Shown here one piece after another: positions 8,623 to 16,404 of a DNA stretch of 36,619 nt. How positions within the stretch are numbered: the stretch's first letter is position 1; the number at the start of each line of letters is the position of its first letter. The position numbers and the translations under genes were made by a program. Source of the DNA: Chloroflexota bacterium (GTDB lineage Bacteria; Chloroflexota; Limnocylindria; P2-11E); assembly GCA_005882765.1 (NCBI GenBank), contig VBDV01000121.1, forward strand, positions 1 through 36,619, written 5' to 3'. Below the pieces are notes generated by a model. It saw only the letters and a list, made by a program, of their open reading frames with translations, ran no database searches and was not told the origin of the DNA.

Positions 8623-9881
8623 GAAACCGACCGGCGGTAGCGTTCCATATCCACCGCCTCGCCGCTCACTCGCGACTGCTCGGCGGCGAAGGCCATGAGG
8701 TGGCTCATCACGGACTCGCGGGCCGAGGTCAGCACGCCCGCGCGATCGCCTCGCAACGCGCCGACGAACGCGCGCGTCAGCCCTTCGTCCCCACCACCGT
8801 GGCCACCGACGCCCCGAGGCTTCGAGATGTGCTCGGATGTGCCGCTGCGGTGGTCGTGGATCTCGAACTCGCCGCGACTCTCGTTGGCGAGGAGCGTCGC
8901 GCGGGTGCCGTCGATGCGTACGGTGCGGCCTTCGACGTGCGATGACCCCTGCATCGTCAGGCTCACGGAGAGCCCGCCGGCGAAACGCATGAGCACAACC
9001 TGATGGTCAACGACATCGTTGTCGCAGCGGTAGACGCACCGACCGTAGGGGCCCGTCTCAAGCCCTCTCATCACGCCCTCGGGCGTGCGGTCCACGGTGA
9101 CCGCGGCGACCGCGAAGCTGTTCGCGTTCTCTCGGAGGCGGTCGAGGTACACGCGCGGCGCGAAGTACGGGCAGTCGTCGGCGATCGGACAGCCATCCGT
9201 GCAGCGGTCAGGTATCTCCGCGCCTACCGCCTGCCGTGTGAAATGCGTGAGGGAGCCGGATGAGGAGAGGCGCTCGCACCGGCCGAAGATCCACACGAGC
9301 AGATCCAGATCGTGGCAGCACTTGGTGAGGATGATCGGGCCGCCTCGCTGGCTGTTGCCCCAGTTTCCCCGAACGTAGCTGTGCGCGAAATGCCAGTAGA
9401 CGAGGTTCTCCCGCCAGTCGACCGACACGATCGCCCCGAGACGGCCCGACACGATGATGTCGCGGAGTGCGACGAAGAATGGCGCATAGCGCAGCACGTG
9501 CGCGATCTGGAGGAGGCGCCCTGCTGACTCGGCCGCGCTCGCGATCTCGAGGCACTCGCGCGGTGTAATCGCGATCGGCTTCTCGAGGAGCATGTCGTAC
9601 CCGGCCGCGAGCAGCCCGAGCGTGCTCGCGCGGTGCGTGCGCTCGAGCGTCGCGTTGACAAGGCCCGCCGCGAGCGGCGGGCGACTGGCGATCTCTTCCC
9701 ACGACCGGAACTGGCGCTCGGCGGGGATCCGGTGTGCGTTCGCGAACCGCGCGCGGCGCGCATCGTCTGGCTCGACGACGGCGACGAACTTGGCCTCGTT
9801 CGGGTTTCGCTCGGCGAAAGCGCCGTAGGCGAGATACCCGCGGTTTCCGGCGCCGACCATGACCAGCTCGACGGGCCGCAT
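8619..9881 (-). CDS. Gfo/Idh/MocA family NAD(P)-dependent oxidoreductase
   Basis: This 420-residue enzyme has an N-terminal Rossmann fold (ELVMVGAGNRGYLAYGAFAE) and the family motif LLEKPIAITPREC near residue 100, whose Glu-Lys-Pro contributes to catalysis. Family members oxidise or reduce sugars, inositols and related polyols. Around residues 225-245 there is a Cys-rich segment, CTDGCPIADDC (CX3CX5C), followed by PYFAPRVYLD. A similar insert occurs in some uncharacterised Gfo/Idh proteins and might bind a metal, which is inference. ATG 9881 is supported by TAGCCT 7 nt upstream. The substrate is unknown; the neighbouring sugar importer is about 4 kb away and not in the same operon. Confidence 0.9.
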   Translation of the reverse strand: MRPVELVMVGAGNRGYLAYGAFAERNPNEAKFVAVVEPDDARRARFANAHRIPAERQFRSWEEIASRPPLAAGLVNATLERTHRASTLGLLAAGYDMLLEKPIAITPRECLEIASAAESAGRLLQIAHVLRYAPFFVALRDIIVSGRLGAIVSVDWRENLVYWHFAHSYVRGNWGNSQRGGPIILTKCCHDLDLLVWIFGRCERLSSSGSLTHFTRQAVGAEIPDRCTDGCPIADDCPYFAPRVYLDRLRENANSFAVAAVTVDRTPEGVMRGLETGPYGRCVYRCDNDVVDHQVVLMRFAGGLSVSLTMQGSSHVEGRTVRIDGTRATLLANESRGEFEIHDHRSGTSEHISKPRGVGGHGGGDEGLTRAFVGALRGDRAGVLTSARESVMSHLMAFAAEQSRVSGEAVDMERYRRSVS

Positions 9882-9888
9882 CGCCCGA

Positions 9889-9894
9889 AGGCTA
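9889..9894 (-). promoter_or_regulatory. Leaderless -10 element for the Gfo/Idh gene
   Basis: TAGCCT on the minus strand is 7 nt before ATG 9881, the spacing of a leaderless promoter. It lies in the 24-nt gap after the upstream small gene, so the oxidoreductase can be transcribed on its own. Confidence 0.5.
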
Positions 9895-9905
9895 GCGGGT
9901 GCGGG

Positions 9906-10343
9906 TTATTCGACCTTTGCGATGGTCTGGCCGTCCTCCGAGAGCGTGAACACGTACCAGACGTCCTTCTGGCCGTGGCGCATGACAAACACGAACTGGC
10001 TGGTGCCGACGGATCCGAGGTAGCGAATGCTCGTGCAATCCAGACCGTTGTCGTGCAGACGCTGGAACTGCGCGTCGATGTCCGCCTGCGTCACCGCGAG
10101 GGCCGGATCCGTCCGTTCCACGACGTACGCGGAATCGCCCGCGCACAAAGCGCCGGCGTACTGCGTGACCCAACCGGGGGCAGCGCTCCCGCGGCCGTGG
10201 CGCAGATCGGCGACCTCGCCGCGCATGAGGGCCACCTCGTCCTTCGAGGTAAAGAAGTTTCCCATCGAGTCCTTGAGCGGACCGGGTCCGCTCGCACCCG
10301 TCAGCAACACCAGCCCAAAGACGGCGGTAATGAGAAGCTTCAT
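9906..10343 (-). CDS. Small secreted protein of unknown function
   Basis: This 145-residue protein starts with MKLLITAVFGLVLLTGASG, a clear export signal without a lipobox Cys. ATG 10343 is chosen because GGAAGGA lies just upstream; the longer open frame above it is Arg-rich and unlikely. The mature part has two Cys and ends in FVMRHGQKDVWYVFTLSEDG then QTIAKVE, a beta-strand pattern. I do not recognise the family. It is divergent from the VirB11-like ATPase and is followed by the Gfo/Idh gene. Confidence 0.65.
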   Translation of the reverse strand: MKLLITAVFGLVLLTGASGPGPLKDSMGNFFTSKDEVALMRGEVADLRHGRGSAAPGWVTQYAGALCAGDSAYVVERTDPALAVTQADIDAQFQRLHDNGLDCTSIRYLGSVGTSQFVFVMRHGQKDVWYVFTLSEDGQTIAKVE

Positions 10344-10388
10344 GGTCCTTCCCCGTACCTGGGCACGCCGTGTGCCAGGGCGTCCACG

Positions 10389-10394
10389 TAGCAT
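10389..10394 (+). promoter_or_regulatory. Leaderless -10 element for the VirB11-like ATPase
   Basis: TAGCAT is followed by six nt and then ATC 10401. The same TAGNNT plus six nt arrangement precedes the start codons at 11718 and 26432. The TAG is also the in-frame stop bounding the reading frame. Confidence 0.4.
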
Positions 10395-10400
10395 CCGGAC

Positions 10401-11036
10401 ATCGCAACAGAGCTACGCCTCGACGACCTTGTCGCCAATCGGACGATGTCGCCGGACATCGCCCAAACGCTGCGCGAAGTTGGGCGCGGTAAACGTTCGT
10501 TGATCGTCGTCGCGGTGCCACGTCTTGCCGGGAAGAGCACCGTCTTGCGCGCCATCCTCGCGGAGCGTCCCGCGTCGACCCCGGTCCTGACGCTCGCCGA
10601 AGATGGTGACGTCGTCGATCACCTCATCCAGCGGAGCGCAGGTGGGTACCTCGTGATTCCCGAGATAACCCAGAGCGCCGCGATGCCCGGCTACGTGTGG
10701 GGCGCCGATGTTCGCCGGATCTTTCAGCTGGCAAGAGAGAACGTCTCGCTCGCGGCGACCCTGCATGCCGACGGGCCGGACGACGCATTCGCGCAGATCT
10801 GCGAAGGCTGCGGGGTGCCCGACGGTGACGCCTCGAAGATCGCCTTCGCCGTCTCGCTCCGATCGATCGGCCGCTGGGAGGAGCCGACGCGACGCGTGGT
10901 CGCATCCGTCCACGAGATCAGTGGTGTCGAGCGCGGCCGGCCGAAAGCGCGACTGCTCTATCGGTGGGACGAGGGGCGCGACGCGTTCGTCAAGGGAACA
11001 CGTGACGCTGGGAGCGGACGAGCCGGGCGGGCGTGA
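10401..11036 (+). CDS. VirB11/PilT-like secretion-type ATPase domain protein, small and solitary
   Basis: The frame encodes 211 residues from ATC 10401, or 196 from ATG 10446. The upstream part, LRLDDLVANRTMSPDIAQTL, matches the linker that precedes the ATPase core in VirB11/PilT/CpaF proteins, which argues that the true start is above the ATG. The core has LIVVAVPRLAGKSTVLRAIL, a P-loop with the final GKST (44-47) but Val/Pro where the first Gly is expected. It also has SLAATLHADGPDDAFAQI, like the conserved TLHAN segment of PilT/VirB11. The N-terminal domain and full C-terminal half of secretion ATPases (300-400 residues) are absent and no pilus gene is nearby. The 3' end overlaps the AraC gene by 47 nt. 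It may hydrolyse ATP weakly or only bind it. Confidence 0.6.
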   Translation: MATELRLDDLVANRTMSPDIAQTLREVGRGKRSLIVVAVPRLAGKSTVLRAILAERPASTPVLTLAEDGDVVDHLIQRSAGGYLVIPEITQSAAMPGYVWGADVRRIFQLARENVSLAATLHADGPDDAFAQICEGCGVPDGDASKIAFAVSLRSIGRWEEPTRRVVASVHEISGVERGRPKARLLYRWDEGRDAFVKGTRDAGSGRAGRA

Positions 11037-11718
11037 GGCCCGTCAGGCGGCGGCACTCACGGGACATGTGCGCCTGGTCGGCGTAGCCGGCGGCGGCCGC
11101 AAGAGCGGCGAGGCCTACCTCCGGCGACCGACGCGCCAAACCCAGAAGCCTCTGAAGCCGGAGGACGCGCACGAGGTGTTTCGGGCCGTACCCGACCTCG
11201 TTCACACAGCGCCGGAAGAGCTGACGCTCGGAGAGGCCGACCTCCCGCGCGATGGCGCTCACGCTCCAGCGATGTCCCGCGAGCTCCACCACTCGCGGGA
11301 TGAGACGGTCGGGTCCCGCGCCGGCGCGGCCGCGCTCGATCAACACGGCGGAAAATTCGGACATCACACGGTCGCCACCGGCTGAGGCCAGTCGCATCGC
11401 CGCCAGATCGGCTGCCGTGCCCCAAAGATCCTCCAGCGGAACCGTCCGATCCGCGAGCGCGTCCGCCGTCTCGCCGAGCATGGCGCGGGTCGACCCCGGC
11501 GTCAGCCGAACTCCGACAGACGTACCCGGGCGAGCCTCGGGCATCGCTTCGGACCGTGTCCGCGGGCCGAACACGACCAGCTCGGAACCGTCCCACACGA
11601 TGTCGATCGAGCCATCCGGGTGGACCCCATCCGCGTGCGATCCAACGGTGACCGTTTCTTGCCACGTCGCCGCGACCCATGTCGCGAGCTCCCGCGATGC
11701 CATTGTGGCTTCGTACAT
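10990..11718 (-). CDS. AraC-family transcriptional regulator with DUF6597-type N-terminal domain
   Basis: This 242-residue protein has an N-terminal half of the DUF6597 type (HPDGSIDIVWDGSELVVFGP and VGVRLTPGSTRAMLG) and a C-terminal AraC DNA-binding domain (about 150-240) with WSVSAIAREVGLSERQLFRR and AALAAAAGYADQAHMSRECR as the two helix-turn-helix motifs. ATG 11718 is supported by TAGAGT six nt upstream, a leaderless arrangement. It is divergent from the MFS carrier, whose start is 58 nt away, so it probably controls that gene or itself through the shared region. The ligand is unknown. Confidence 0.88.
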   Translation of the reverse strand: MYEATMASRELATWVAATWQETVTVGSHADGVHPDGSIDIVWDGSELVVFGPRTRSEAMPEARPGTSVGVRLTPGSTRAMLGETADALADRTVPLEDLWGTAADLAAMRLASAGGDRVMSEFSAVLIERGRAGAGPDRLIPRVVELAGHRWSVSAIAREVGLSERQLFRRCVNEVGYGPKHLVRVLRLQRLLGLARRSPEVGLAALAAAAGYADQAHMSRECRRLTGLTPARLVRSQRHVFP

Positions 11719-11724
11719 CGCTCG

Positions 11725-11730
11725 ACTCTA
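11725..11730 (-). promoter_or_regulatory. Leaderless -10 element for the AraC-type gene
   Basis: TAGAGT on the minus strand, then six nt, then ATG 11718. The TAG is the in-frame stop 12 nt before the start codon, so it marks both promoter and frame boundary. Confidence 0.55.
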
Positions 11731-11776
11731 GGCCGGGCAGCGACGCGTCCGATTCGTACAAGTCGACGGCGGAGAC

Positions 11777-13054
11777 GTGCGGCTACGCTCGAACGCTCTG
11801 ATCGACCTTTCGCCGCTCCGCCAGTCACGCTCGTTCCGGCTGCTGTGGACTGGCCAGCTCGTGTCGCTCACCGGTACGCAGCTGCGACTCGTCGCCATCC
11901 CCTACCAGGTCTATCTGATCACGGGCTCGTCCCTGGATGTCGGACTCATCGGTCTCTTCCAGGCGATACCGCTCATTTCGCTCGCGCTCTTCGGCGGAGT
12001 GATCGCCGATCGCGTCGACCGCCGGCGCTTGCTCATCGTCACTCAGATCGGACTCGCGACGTGCTCGGCCGGGCTCGCGATCGGGACGCAGCTCGGGTTC
12101 GCGAACGTGGCCTACCTCTACGCGTTCACGGCCCTCGGCGCGGCGTTCTCGGCGCTCGACGGTCCGGCCCGCGGCGCCCTGACTCCGAGCCTCGTGCAGC
12201 GGGAACAGCTGCCCGCGGCGATGGCGCTCAACCAGGTGCTCTTCCAGACCGCCTCAATCGCGGGGCCGGCGATGGCCGGCGTCGTCATCCTCACCTTCGG
12301 CGTGGCCGGCGCGTACTGGATCGACGTCGCGTCGTTCCTCGTCGCACTCGTGGCCGTGACGCAGCTGGTTGCGCCGCCACGCGAAGTGCGCGTCCACCCG
12401 CCAGTCGGTCGGGCGCTCGTCGAGGGGCTCGCGCACTTCCGGGCGAGCCGGATCCTCTTCGGCACGATGCTGCTCGACTTCCTCGCGACGTTCTTCGGTT
12501 CGCCGCGCGCGCTTTTCCCGTTCTACGCCGATCGAGTCTTCGCGGTCGGTCCCGAGGGCCTTGGACTGCTCTTCGCCGCGCCCGGGATCGGCTCGCTCAT
12601 CGCAGCGCTCACGTCGGGATGGACGAAGCGGATCCAGCGCCAGGGAGTCGCGGTGCTCCTCGCGGTCGCAGCGTGGGGTCTCGCGATCGCGGCGTTCGGC
12701 CTGATGAACGATGGCCTCTTCATTCCCGCCCTCGTCTTCGTCGCGGTCGCACAAGGCGCCGACACGATCAGCGCGATCTTCCGCAGCACCATCCTGCTGA
12801 CCGTCGTTCCCGATCACCTGCGCGGGCGGCTCGTCGCGATCAGCTCCATGTTCTTTCTGGGCGGCCCGTACCTCGGTCAGGTCGAATCGGGGGTCGTCGC
12901 GGACGTCATATCGCCGATGTTCTCGGTCGTGTCCGGCGGTGTCGCGACCTTACTCAGCGTCGTCGGGATCGCGCTCTGGGCGCCGGAGGTTCTCTCTTAC
13001 GGAACTCCGGCGCCCGAACGTAGCGTTGAGAGGGGGCCTAGCCGCGGCGCATGA
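11777..13054 (+). CDS. MFS transporter, DHA3/EntS-like
   Basis: This 425-residue membrane protein has about twelve hydrophobic spans. The start FRLLWTGQLVSLTGTQLRLV and the loop GVIADRVDRRRLLIVTQIG after span 2 are typical of the MFS_3 group, which includes the enterobactin exporter EntS and many drug exporters. GTG 11777 is the first start in frame; the GGCGGAG just before it is close for a Shine-Dalgarno site. It is divergent from the AraC-type regulator. Its last 17 nt overlap the convergent small membrane protein gene. A second carrier of the same group lies at 19613. Confidence 0.88.
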   Translation: MRLRSNALIDLSPLRQSRSFRLLWTGQLVSLTGTQLRLVAIPYQVYLITGSSLDVGLIGLFQAIPLISLALFGGVIADRVDRRRLLIVTQIGLATCSAGLAIGTQLGFANVAYLYAFTALGAAFSALDGPARGALTPSLVQREQLPAAMALNQVLFQTASIAGPAMAGVVILTFGVAGAYWIDVASFLVALVAVTQLVAPPREVRVHPPVGRALVEGLAHFRASRILFGTMLLDFLATFFGSPRALFPFYADRVFAVGPEGLGLLFAAPGIGSLIAALTSGWTKRIQRQGVAVLLAVAAWGLAIAAFGLMNDGLFIPALVFVAVAQGADTISAIFRSTILLTVVPDHLRGRLVAISSMFFLGGPYLGQVESGVVADVISPMFSVVSGGVATLLSVVGIALWAPEVLSYGTPAPERSVERGPSRGA

Positions 13055-13280
13055 GCGCGCGAAGGTTCGTCAGCGCAAGGAAACCGAACGCCGCCGCTGC
13101 CGCGATGCCGACCATCAGGACGGCGCTGCCCGTCGTGAGCCAGTCGCCCGAGCGGTCTGACCCAACGAGCTTCGCCGTGACGCCGGCGGTCGCGATCGCC
13201 GTGGAGTAGTACGCGAGTGCGAGGCCCATGATCGCGAAGCCAATGAACGCCAGAGCTTTCGGCCATGTGGGGTTCTTCAT
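13038..13280 (-). CDS. Small two-span membrane protein
   Basis: This 80-residue protein has two hydrophobic segments, ALAFIGFAIMGLALAYYSTA and VLMVGIAAAAAFGFLALTN, and a basic tail LRALMRRG. ATG 13280 is the only reasonable start. The family is not recognised. It overlaps the end of the MFS gene convergently by 17 nt. Confidence 0.6.
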   Translation of the reverse strand: MKNPTWPKALAFIGFAIMGLALAYYSTAIATAGVTAKLVGSDRSGDWLTTGSAVLMVGIAAAAAFGFLALTNLRALMRRG

Positions 13281-13398
13281 GGCGATGCATTCAATTTGGG
13301 CCGCACGTTTCGGTCAATGTCGCCGTGGTACCAGAGTTATCTCGCAACGAAATCGATCCTTCGCCGTTGTGCTTTAGGCGGCCTGACCGCGGGCGGAG

Positions 13399-13404
13399 TA
13401 GGCT
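13399..13404 (+). promoter_or_regulatory. -10 element for the M20 dipeptidase
   Basis: TAGGCT, ten nt before ATG 13415, would give a leader of only three or four nt. The same hexamer serves the gene at 22130. Confidence 0.4.
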
Positions 13405-13414
13405 GCTTTTCTCC

Positions 13415-14761
13415 ATGAAGACGCAAGCCTCCTCGGCGACGCTGCGCGATCGCGTCAGCGACGACATGCCGCGGATCCGCGCCGAGCTCGAGACGCTGGT
13501 GCGCATTCCGTCGATCAGCCACCCGGGGCACGACCCGTCACAGCTGGGCCGTTCGGCCCAAGCGACCGCGAAGATCCTTCGCGATGCCGGGTGCGAAACG
13601 AAGATCGTCGAGATCGAAGGCGTTCCCGCGGTCATCGGTCACGTCGCGGCTCCGGCCGGCGCACCCACCGTCCTCCTCTACGCGCACCACGACGTCCAGC
13701 CGACCGGCGGTCGAGATCTCTGGCACTCGGATCCGTTCGACCCGATCGAGAAGAACGGGCGGCTCTACGGCCGCGGGACGTCGGACGACAAGTGCGGCGT
13801 GGTCATGCACGCGGGTGCACTTCGGGCGCACGACTCGCAGCCTCCCGTCGGCGTGACGGTGTTCGTGGAGGGCGAAGAGGAATGGGGCTCACCGAATCTC
13901 GGAAAGTTCCTGAATGAGTACGGCAGCGAGCTTCGCGCCGACGCGGTCATTCTCGCGGACTCGGGGAACTGGCGCACCGGCCAGCCGGGGCTCACGATCT
14001 CTCTCCGCGGCATCGTCGCCTGCGATATCGAAGTGCGGACCCTCGATCACGCGGTGCACTCCGGCGAATTCGGCGGGCCCGTCCCCGACGCCCTCACCGT
14101 GCTTGCGAAGACACTCGCCACACTCCACGACGAGCGCGGTAACGTCGCCGTCGCGGGGATCGCGCGCGGAAAGGCGGATCCACTGGACCTTGAGGAGGCC
14201 GAGCTTCGGAAGCAGGTCGGCCTCCGGCCCGGCACGAAGCTCATCGGCGAGGGCGGCATCACCGACCGTATGTGGATGAAGCCATCGATCTCGATTCTCG
14301 GGATCGACGCGCCGAGGCTCACCGAATCGACGAACCAGCTCGTGCCGTCGGCGAAAGCCCGCGTCTCTATGCGTATCCCGCCGGGTCAGGACGCGGACGC
14401 CGCTCTCAAGGCGCTCGCCGAGCATCTCCGGACTCATGTGCCATGGGGCGCGGAGGTGTCGATCACGCCGCGCGGCTCCGGGAAGCCGTACAAGCTCGAA
14501 GGACAGGGCGCGGCGTACGACGCGATGCGCCGTGCGATGAAGGAAGCATTCGATCGCGACCCGGTTTTCATGGGGGCCGGCGGGACGATCCCCTTCGTCG
14601 CCGACTTCGCCAAGGCCTTCCCGAAGGCGACGCTGCTCCTCACGGGCGCGGGCGACCCCTTCTCCAACGCGCACTCCGAGGACGAGAGCGTCGATCTCAA
14701 AGATCTCGAGCGCTCGACACTCGCGGAGGCTCTCTTCTTCGAATACCTCGCCTCCAGATAA
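13415..14761 (+). CDS. M20 family metallo-dipeptidase (carnosinase/PepV-like)
   Basis: This 448-residue cytoplasmic metallopeptidase has the M20 zinc ligands in sequence: YAHHDVQP (first His), YGRGTSDDKCG (bridging Asp), and EGEEEWGS (catalytic Glu with ligand Glu). A dimerisation domain with LDHAVHSGEFGGPVPDAL follows, and near the C-terminus AHSEDESVDL carries the last His. Length and motifs match dipeptidases that release C-terminal residues from dipeptides. ATG 13415 is chosen although the frame is open upstream, because alignment with the family begins with RVSDDMPRIRAELETLVRIP. It stands alone, between two small genes. Confidence 0.92.
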   Translation: MKTQASSATLRDRVSDDMPRIRAELETLVRIPSISHPGHDPSQLGRSAQATAKILRDAGCETKIVEIEGVPAVIGHVAAPAGAPTVLLYAHHDVQPTGGRDLWHSDPFDPIEKNGRLYGRGTSDDKCGVVMHAGALRAHDSQPPVGVTVFVEGEEEWGSPNLGKFLNEYGSELRADAVILADSGNWRTGQPGLTISLRGIVACDIEVRTLDHAVHSGEFGGPVPDALTVLAKTLATLHDERGNVAVAGIARGKADPLDLEEAELRKQVGLRPGTKLIGEGGITDRMWMKPSISILGIDAPRLTESTNQLVPSAKARVSMRIPPGQDADAALKALAEHLRTHVPWGAEVSITPRGSGKPYKLEGQGAAYDAMRRAMKEAFDRDPVFMGAGGTIPFVADFAKAFPKATLLLTGAGDPFSNAHSEDESVDLKDLERSTLAEALFFEYLASR

Positions 14762-14797
14762 GCCCCGCGCGGCACGCGGCGTGCGGCATCGGCGGCT

Positions 14798-15241
14798 ATG
14801 AAGGATCGCCAGAACACCGACGACATCGCCGATTCCGAGATCGAACTCGAGCCTTTCGATAAACCGGTCGAGACCGACCCCACCGAAGCGGTCGAGGAGG
14901 CGGAGCCGTATTTCCCGCCGACCGATCCCGTCCTCCGCACGGATCACTCGGGCGAGACACGGATCGCGAGCGGTTTCGGGTCAGGCGAAACGCCCGCGCA
15001 GGAGCCACAGGCAACCGTCGCCGATGCCCCACCCGACGAAGCGCTCGAGGACCTCGTCCACCGCGCGCTGCGCCTCGACGCGAGCACTGCGCAGCTGCAT
15101 CTCAAGGTGGGCGTGCTTCAGGGAGGGGTGCGCCTGCGGGGACCGGTCGAAGACGAAGCCGATGCCGAGAACGCGCTAGCGGTCGCGGGCGACGTCCCTG
15201 GCGTTGTCGAGGTCATCGACGAGCTGACTCGCCCCGAGTAG
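14798..15241 (+). CDS. BON-domain protein with acidic N-terminal extension
   Basis: This 147-residue protein has a BON domain in its last 65 residues (LEDLVHRALRLDASTAQLHL then GGVRLRGPVEDEADAENALA and VPGVVEVIDEL). BON domains are found in OsmY-like proteins and bind membranes or ligands. The first 75 residues are strongly acidic and Pro-rich, predicted disordered. There is no signal peptide, so it should be cytoplasmic. The 3' end overlaps the convergent small membrane protein gene by 66 nt. It is likely stress-related, by family association only. Confidence 0.75.
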   Translation: MKDRQNTDDIADSEIELEPFDKPVETDPTEAVEEAEPYFPPTDPVLRTDHSGETRIASGFGSGETPAQEPQATVADAPPDEALEDLVHRALRLDASTAQLHLKVGVLQGGVRLRGPVEDEADAENALAVAGDVPGVVEVIDELTRPE

Positions 15242-15376
15242 ACGGATGACCGCCGCGCCTGTCGAGCACGCGGCCATCAAAGTGACCGCCGCGAGCGCGC
15301 TCTCGCCGCCACGGAGAGCAGCGAGCGCGAAGCTGCAGCCCAGCGCGAAGAGCGCGGACGCGAGGAGGGACCGCAT
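15176..15376 (-). CDS. Small membrane protein coupled to the repeat protein gene
   Basis: This 66-residue protein has hydrophobic segments LLASALFALGCSFALAAL and ALAAVTLMAACSTGAAVI. Its ATG directly follows the stop codon of the repeat protein gene (TAGATG), and GAGGGG lies about five nt before it inside the previous gene, so it is probably translated by coupling. The C-terminal 22 residues lie in the overlap with the BON gene and may be poorly constrained. Function is unknown. Confidence 0.5.
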   Translation of the reverse strand: MRSLLASALFALGCSFALAALRGGESALAAVTLMAACSTGAAVIRLLGASQLVDDLDNARDVARDR

Positions 15377-16099
15377 CTAGCCCCTCGTCCGAAGCAGGGT
15401 GATGCACGTGCTCTTGAAGGCGCTGAGCGCAACTTCGAACGTCTTGGGGTCACCCGTCTTCAGCGTCTTCAGGGCCTCGTACTTCGCGAGGCAGTCCTTC
15501 ACTTTCGGGTCGGATGTGTCGAGCTTTGGCGCGGTGGTCGGCTTTGGTGTCGCCGTCGGTTTCGCCGTCGCGGTCTTCGCTGGCGGGACGAGGAGCGACC
15601 GGTACTTGGTGACAAAGGCGTCGGTCGAAAGCCCGCTCGCGGCGATCGCGCGATCGCACGCCTCCTTTGTGTTCGTCGCGCCACGCCTGTAGCGAGCGAC
15701 GCACTCGCTCAGCAGCGCCTCGAACGAGACGGTCGTCGGCACCGTGGTGGCCGAGGTTCGCGTGGTGTACGTGGGTGCCGGCTTCTCGGTCTTCGGCGCC
15801 GGCGGGACCAGGAGCGAGCGGTACCTGGCGGCGAAGGCGTCCGTGGTGAGGCCGCTTGCGGCGATCGCCTTGTCGCATGCTTCCTTGGTGTTCGTCGCGC
15901 CCCGCTTGTAGCGCGCGACGCATTCACTCAGCAGCGCTTCGAAGGAACGGGTGGTGGTCGCGACCTCGTGCGCGGGAGGGTTCGGCACGCGGTGCTCCGA
16001 CGTCGCGACGGCAGTGCCCGCACCGTACGCGCTCGCGATGATCCCAAGCGCGAGCACCGGCTTACCGAGCGCCGCGACACCGAACATGTGCAAGAACAT
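15377..16099 (-). CDS. Exported or membrane-anchored protein with two near-identical 50-residue Cys repeats
   Basis: This 240-residue protein has an N-terminal hydrophobic segment (about 7-30). Residues 52-101 and 125-174 are two copies of a unit starting SFEALLSECVARY and ending YRSLLVPPA, each with two Cys. They differ at about six positions, mostly Lys/Arg and Thr/Ser. A Thr/Pro/Lys linker follows, then a third Cys-pair segment (KDCLAKYEAL, FKSTCITLL). ATG 16099 has an AAAGGGG site upstream. I do not recognise the family. Each unit could form a small helical pair held by a disulfide, which is inference. It lies downstream of the sigma/DUF5667 operon, separated by a hairpin repeat cluster. 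Confidence 0.75.
   Translation of the reverse strand: MFLHMFGVAALGKPVLALGIIASAYGAGTAVATSEHRVPNPPAHEVATTTRSFEALLSECVARYKRGATNTKEACDKAIAASGLTTDAFAARYRSLLVPPAPKTEKPAPTYTTRTSATTVPTTVSFEALLSECVARYRRGATNTKEACDRAIAASGLSTDAFVTKYRSLLVPPAKTATAKPTATPKPTTAPKLDTSDPKVKDCLAKYEALKTLKTGDPKTFEVALSAFKSTCITLLRTRG
15578..15946 (-). repeat. Internal duplication within the repeat protein gene
   Basis: Positions 15946-15797 and 15727-15578 (minus strand) encode the two 50-residue units. The two DNA copies differ at many third codon positions but the proteins are almost the same, so the duplication is old and kept by selection. Confidence 0.8.
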
Positions 16100-16206
16100 T
16101 CGCTCGCCCCTTTCATCGACCCCATCGGGATCGCCTTGATCGGGGAACGCAGCGGCGACAGGCTCAGTACATCCCTCTGCGGTCATCCCCCGCCCGGCGG
16201 CACGGG

Positions 16207-16397
16207 CGAGGGGCAGTGCCGGGGGTCTCCTGAGCGAGCGGCCCCTAACGGGCGGTCCAGAGCGATCGCCCCGGGGCCGAGCGAGGGAGACCCCGGCGCT
16301 GCCCCTCGATGCAGACCGCGATCCCACCGGGGCCGAGCGAAGAAGACCCCGGCGCTGCCGGTCGGTGCAGACCGCGAAGAAGACCCCGGCGCTGCTC
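16207..16397. repeat. Intergenic hairpin-forming repeat cluster
   Basis: Two direct copies of a unit with GGGGCCGAGCGA, then GACCCCGGCGCTGC, then GCAGACCGCG start at 16271 and 16327 (period 56). A third partial copy starts at 16378. An inverted, slightly diverged copy occupies 16207-16245. Each direct unit can fold as CCGGGG/CCCCGG with a 14-nt loop (16271-16296 and 16327-16352). It lies in the gap between the DUF5667 gene and the repeat protein gene, both on the minus strand, so it may end or reduce read-through, or be a REP-like element. Confidence 0.7.
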
Positions 16398-16404
16398 CGA
16401 CGAA

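Noticed and set aside
15578-15946. Mobile element or recent assembly duplication
   Set aside because: The copies differ at many synonymous sites, so they are neither a recent duplication nor an assembly artefact, and no transposase is nearby.
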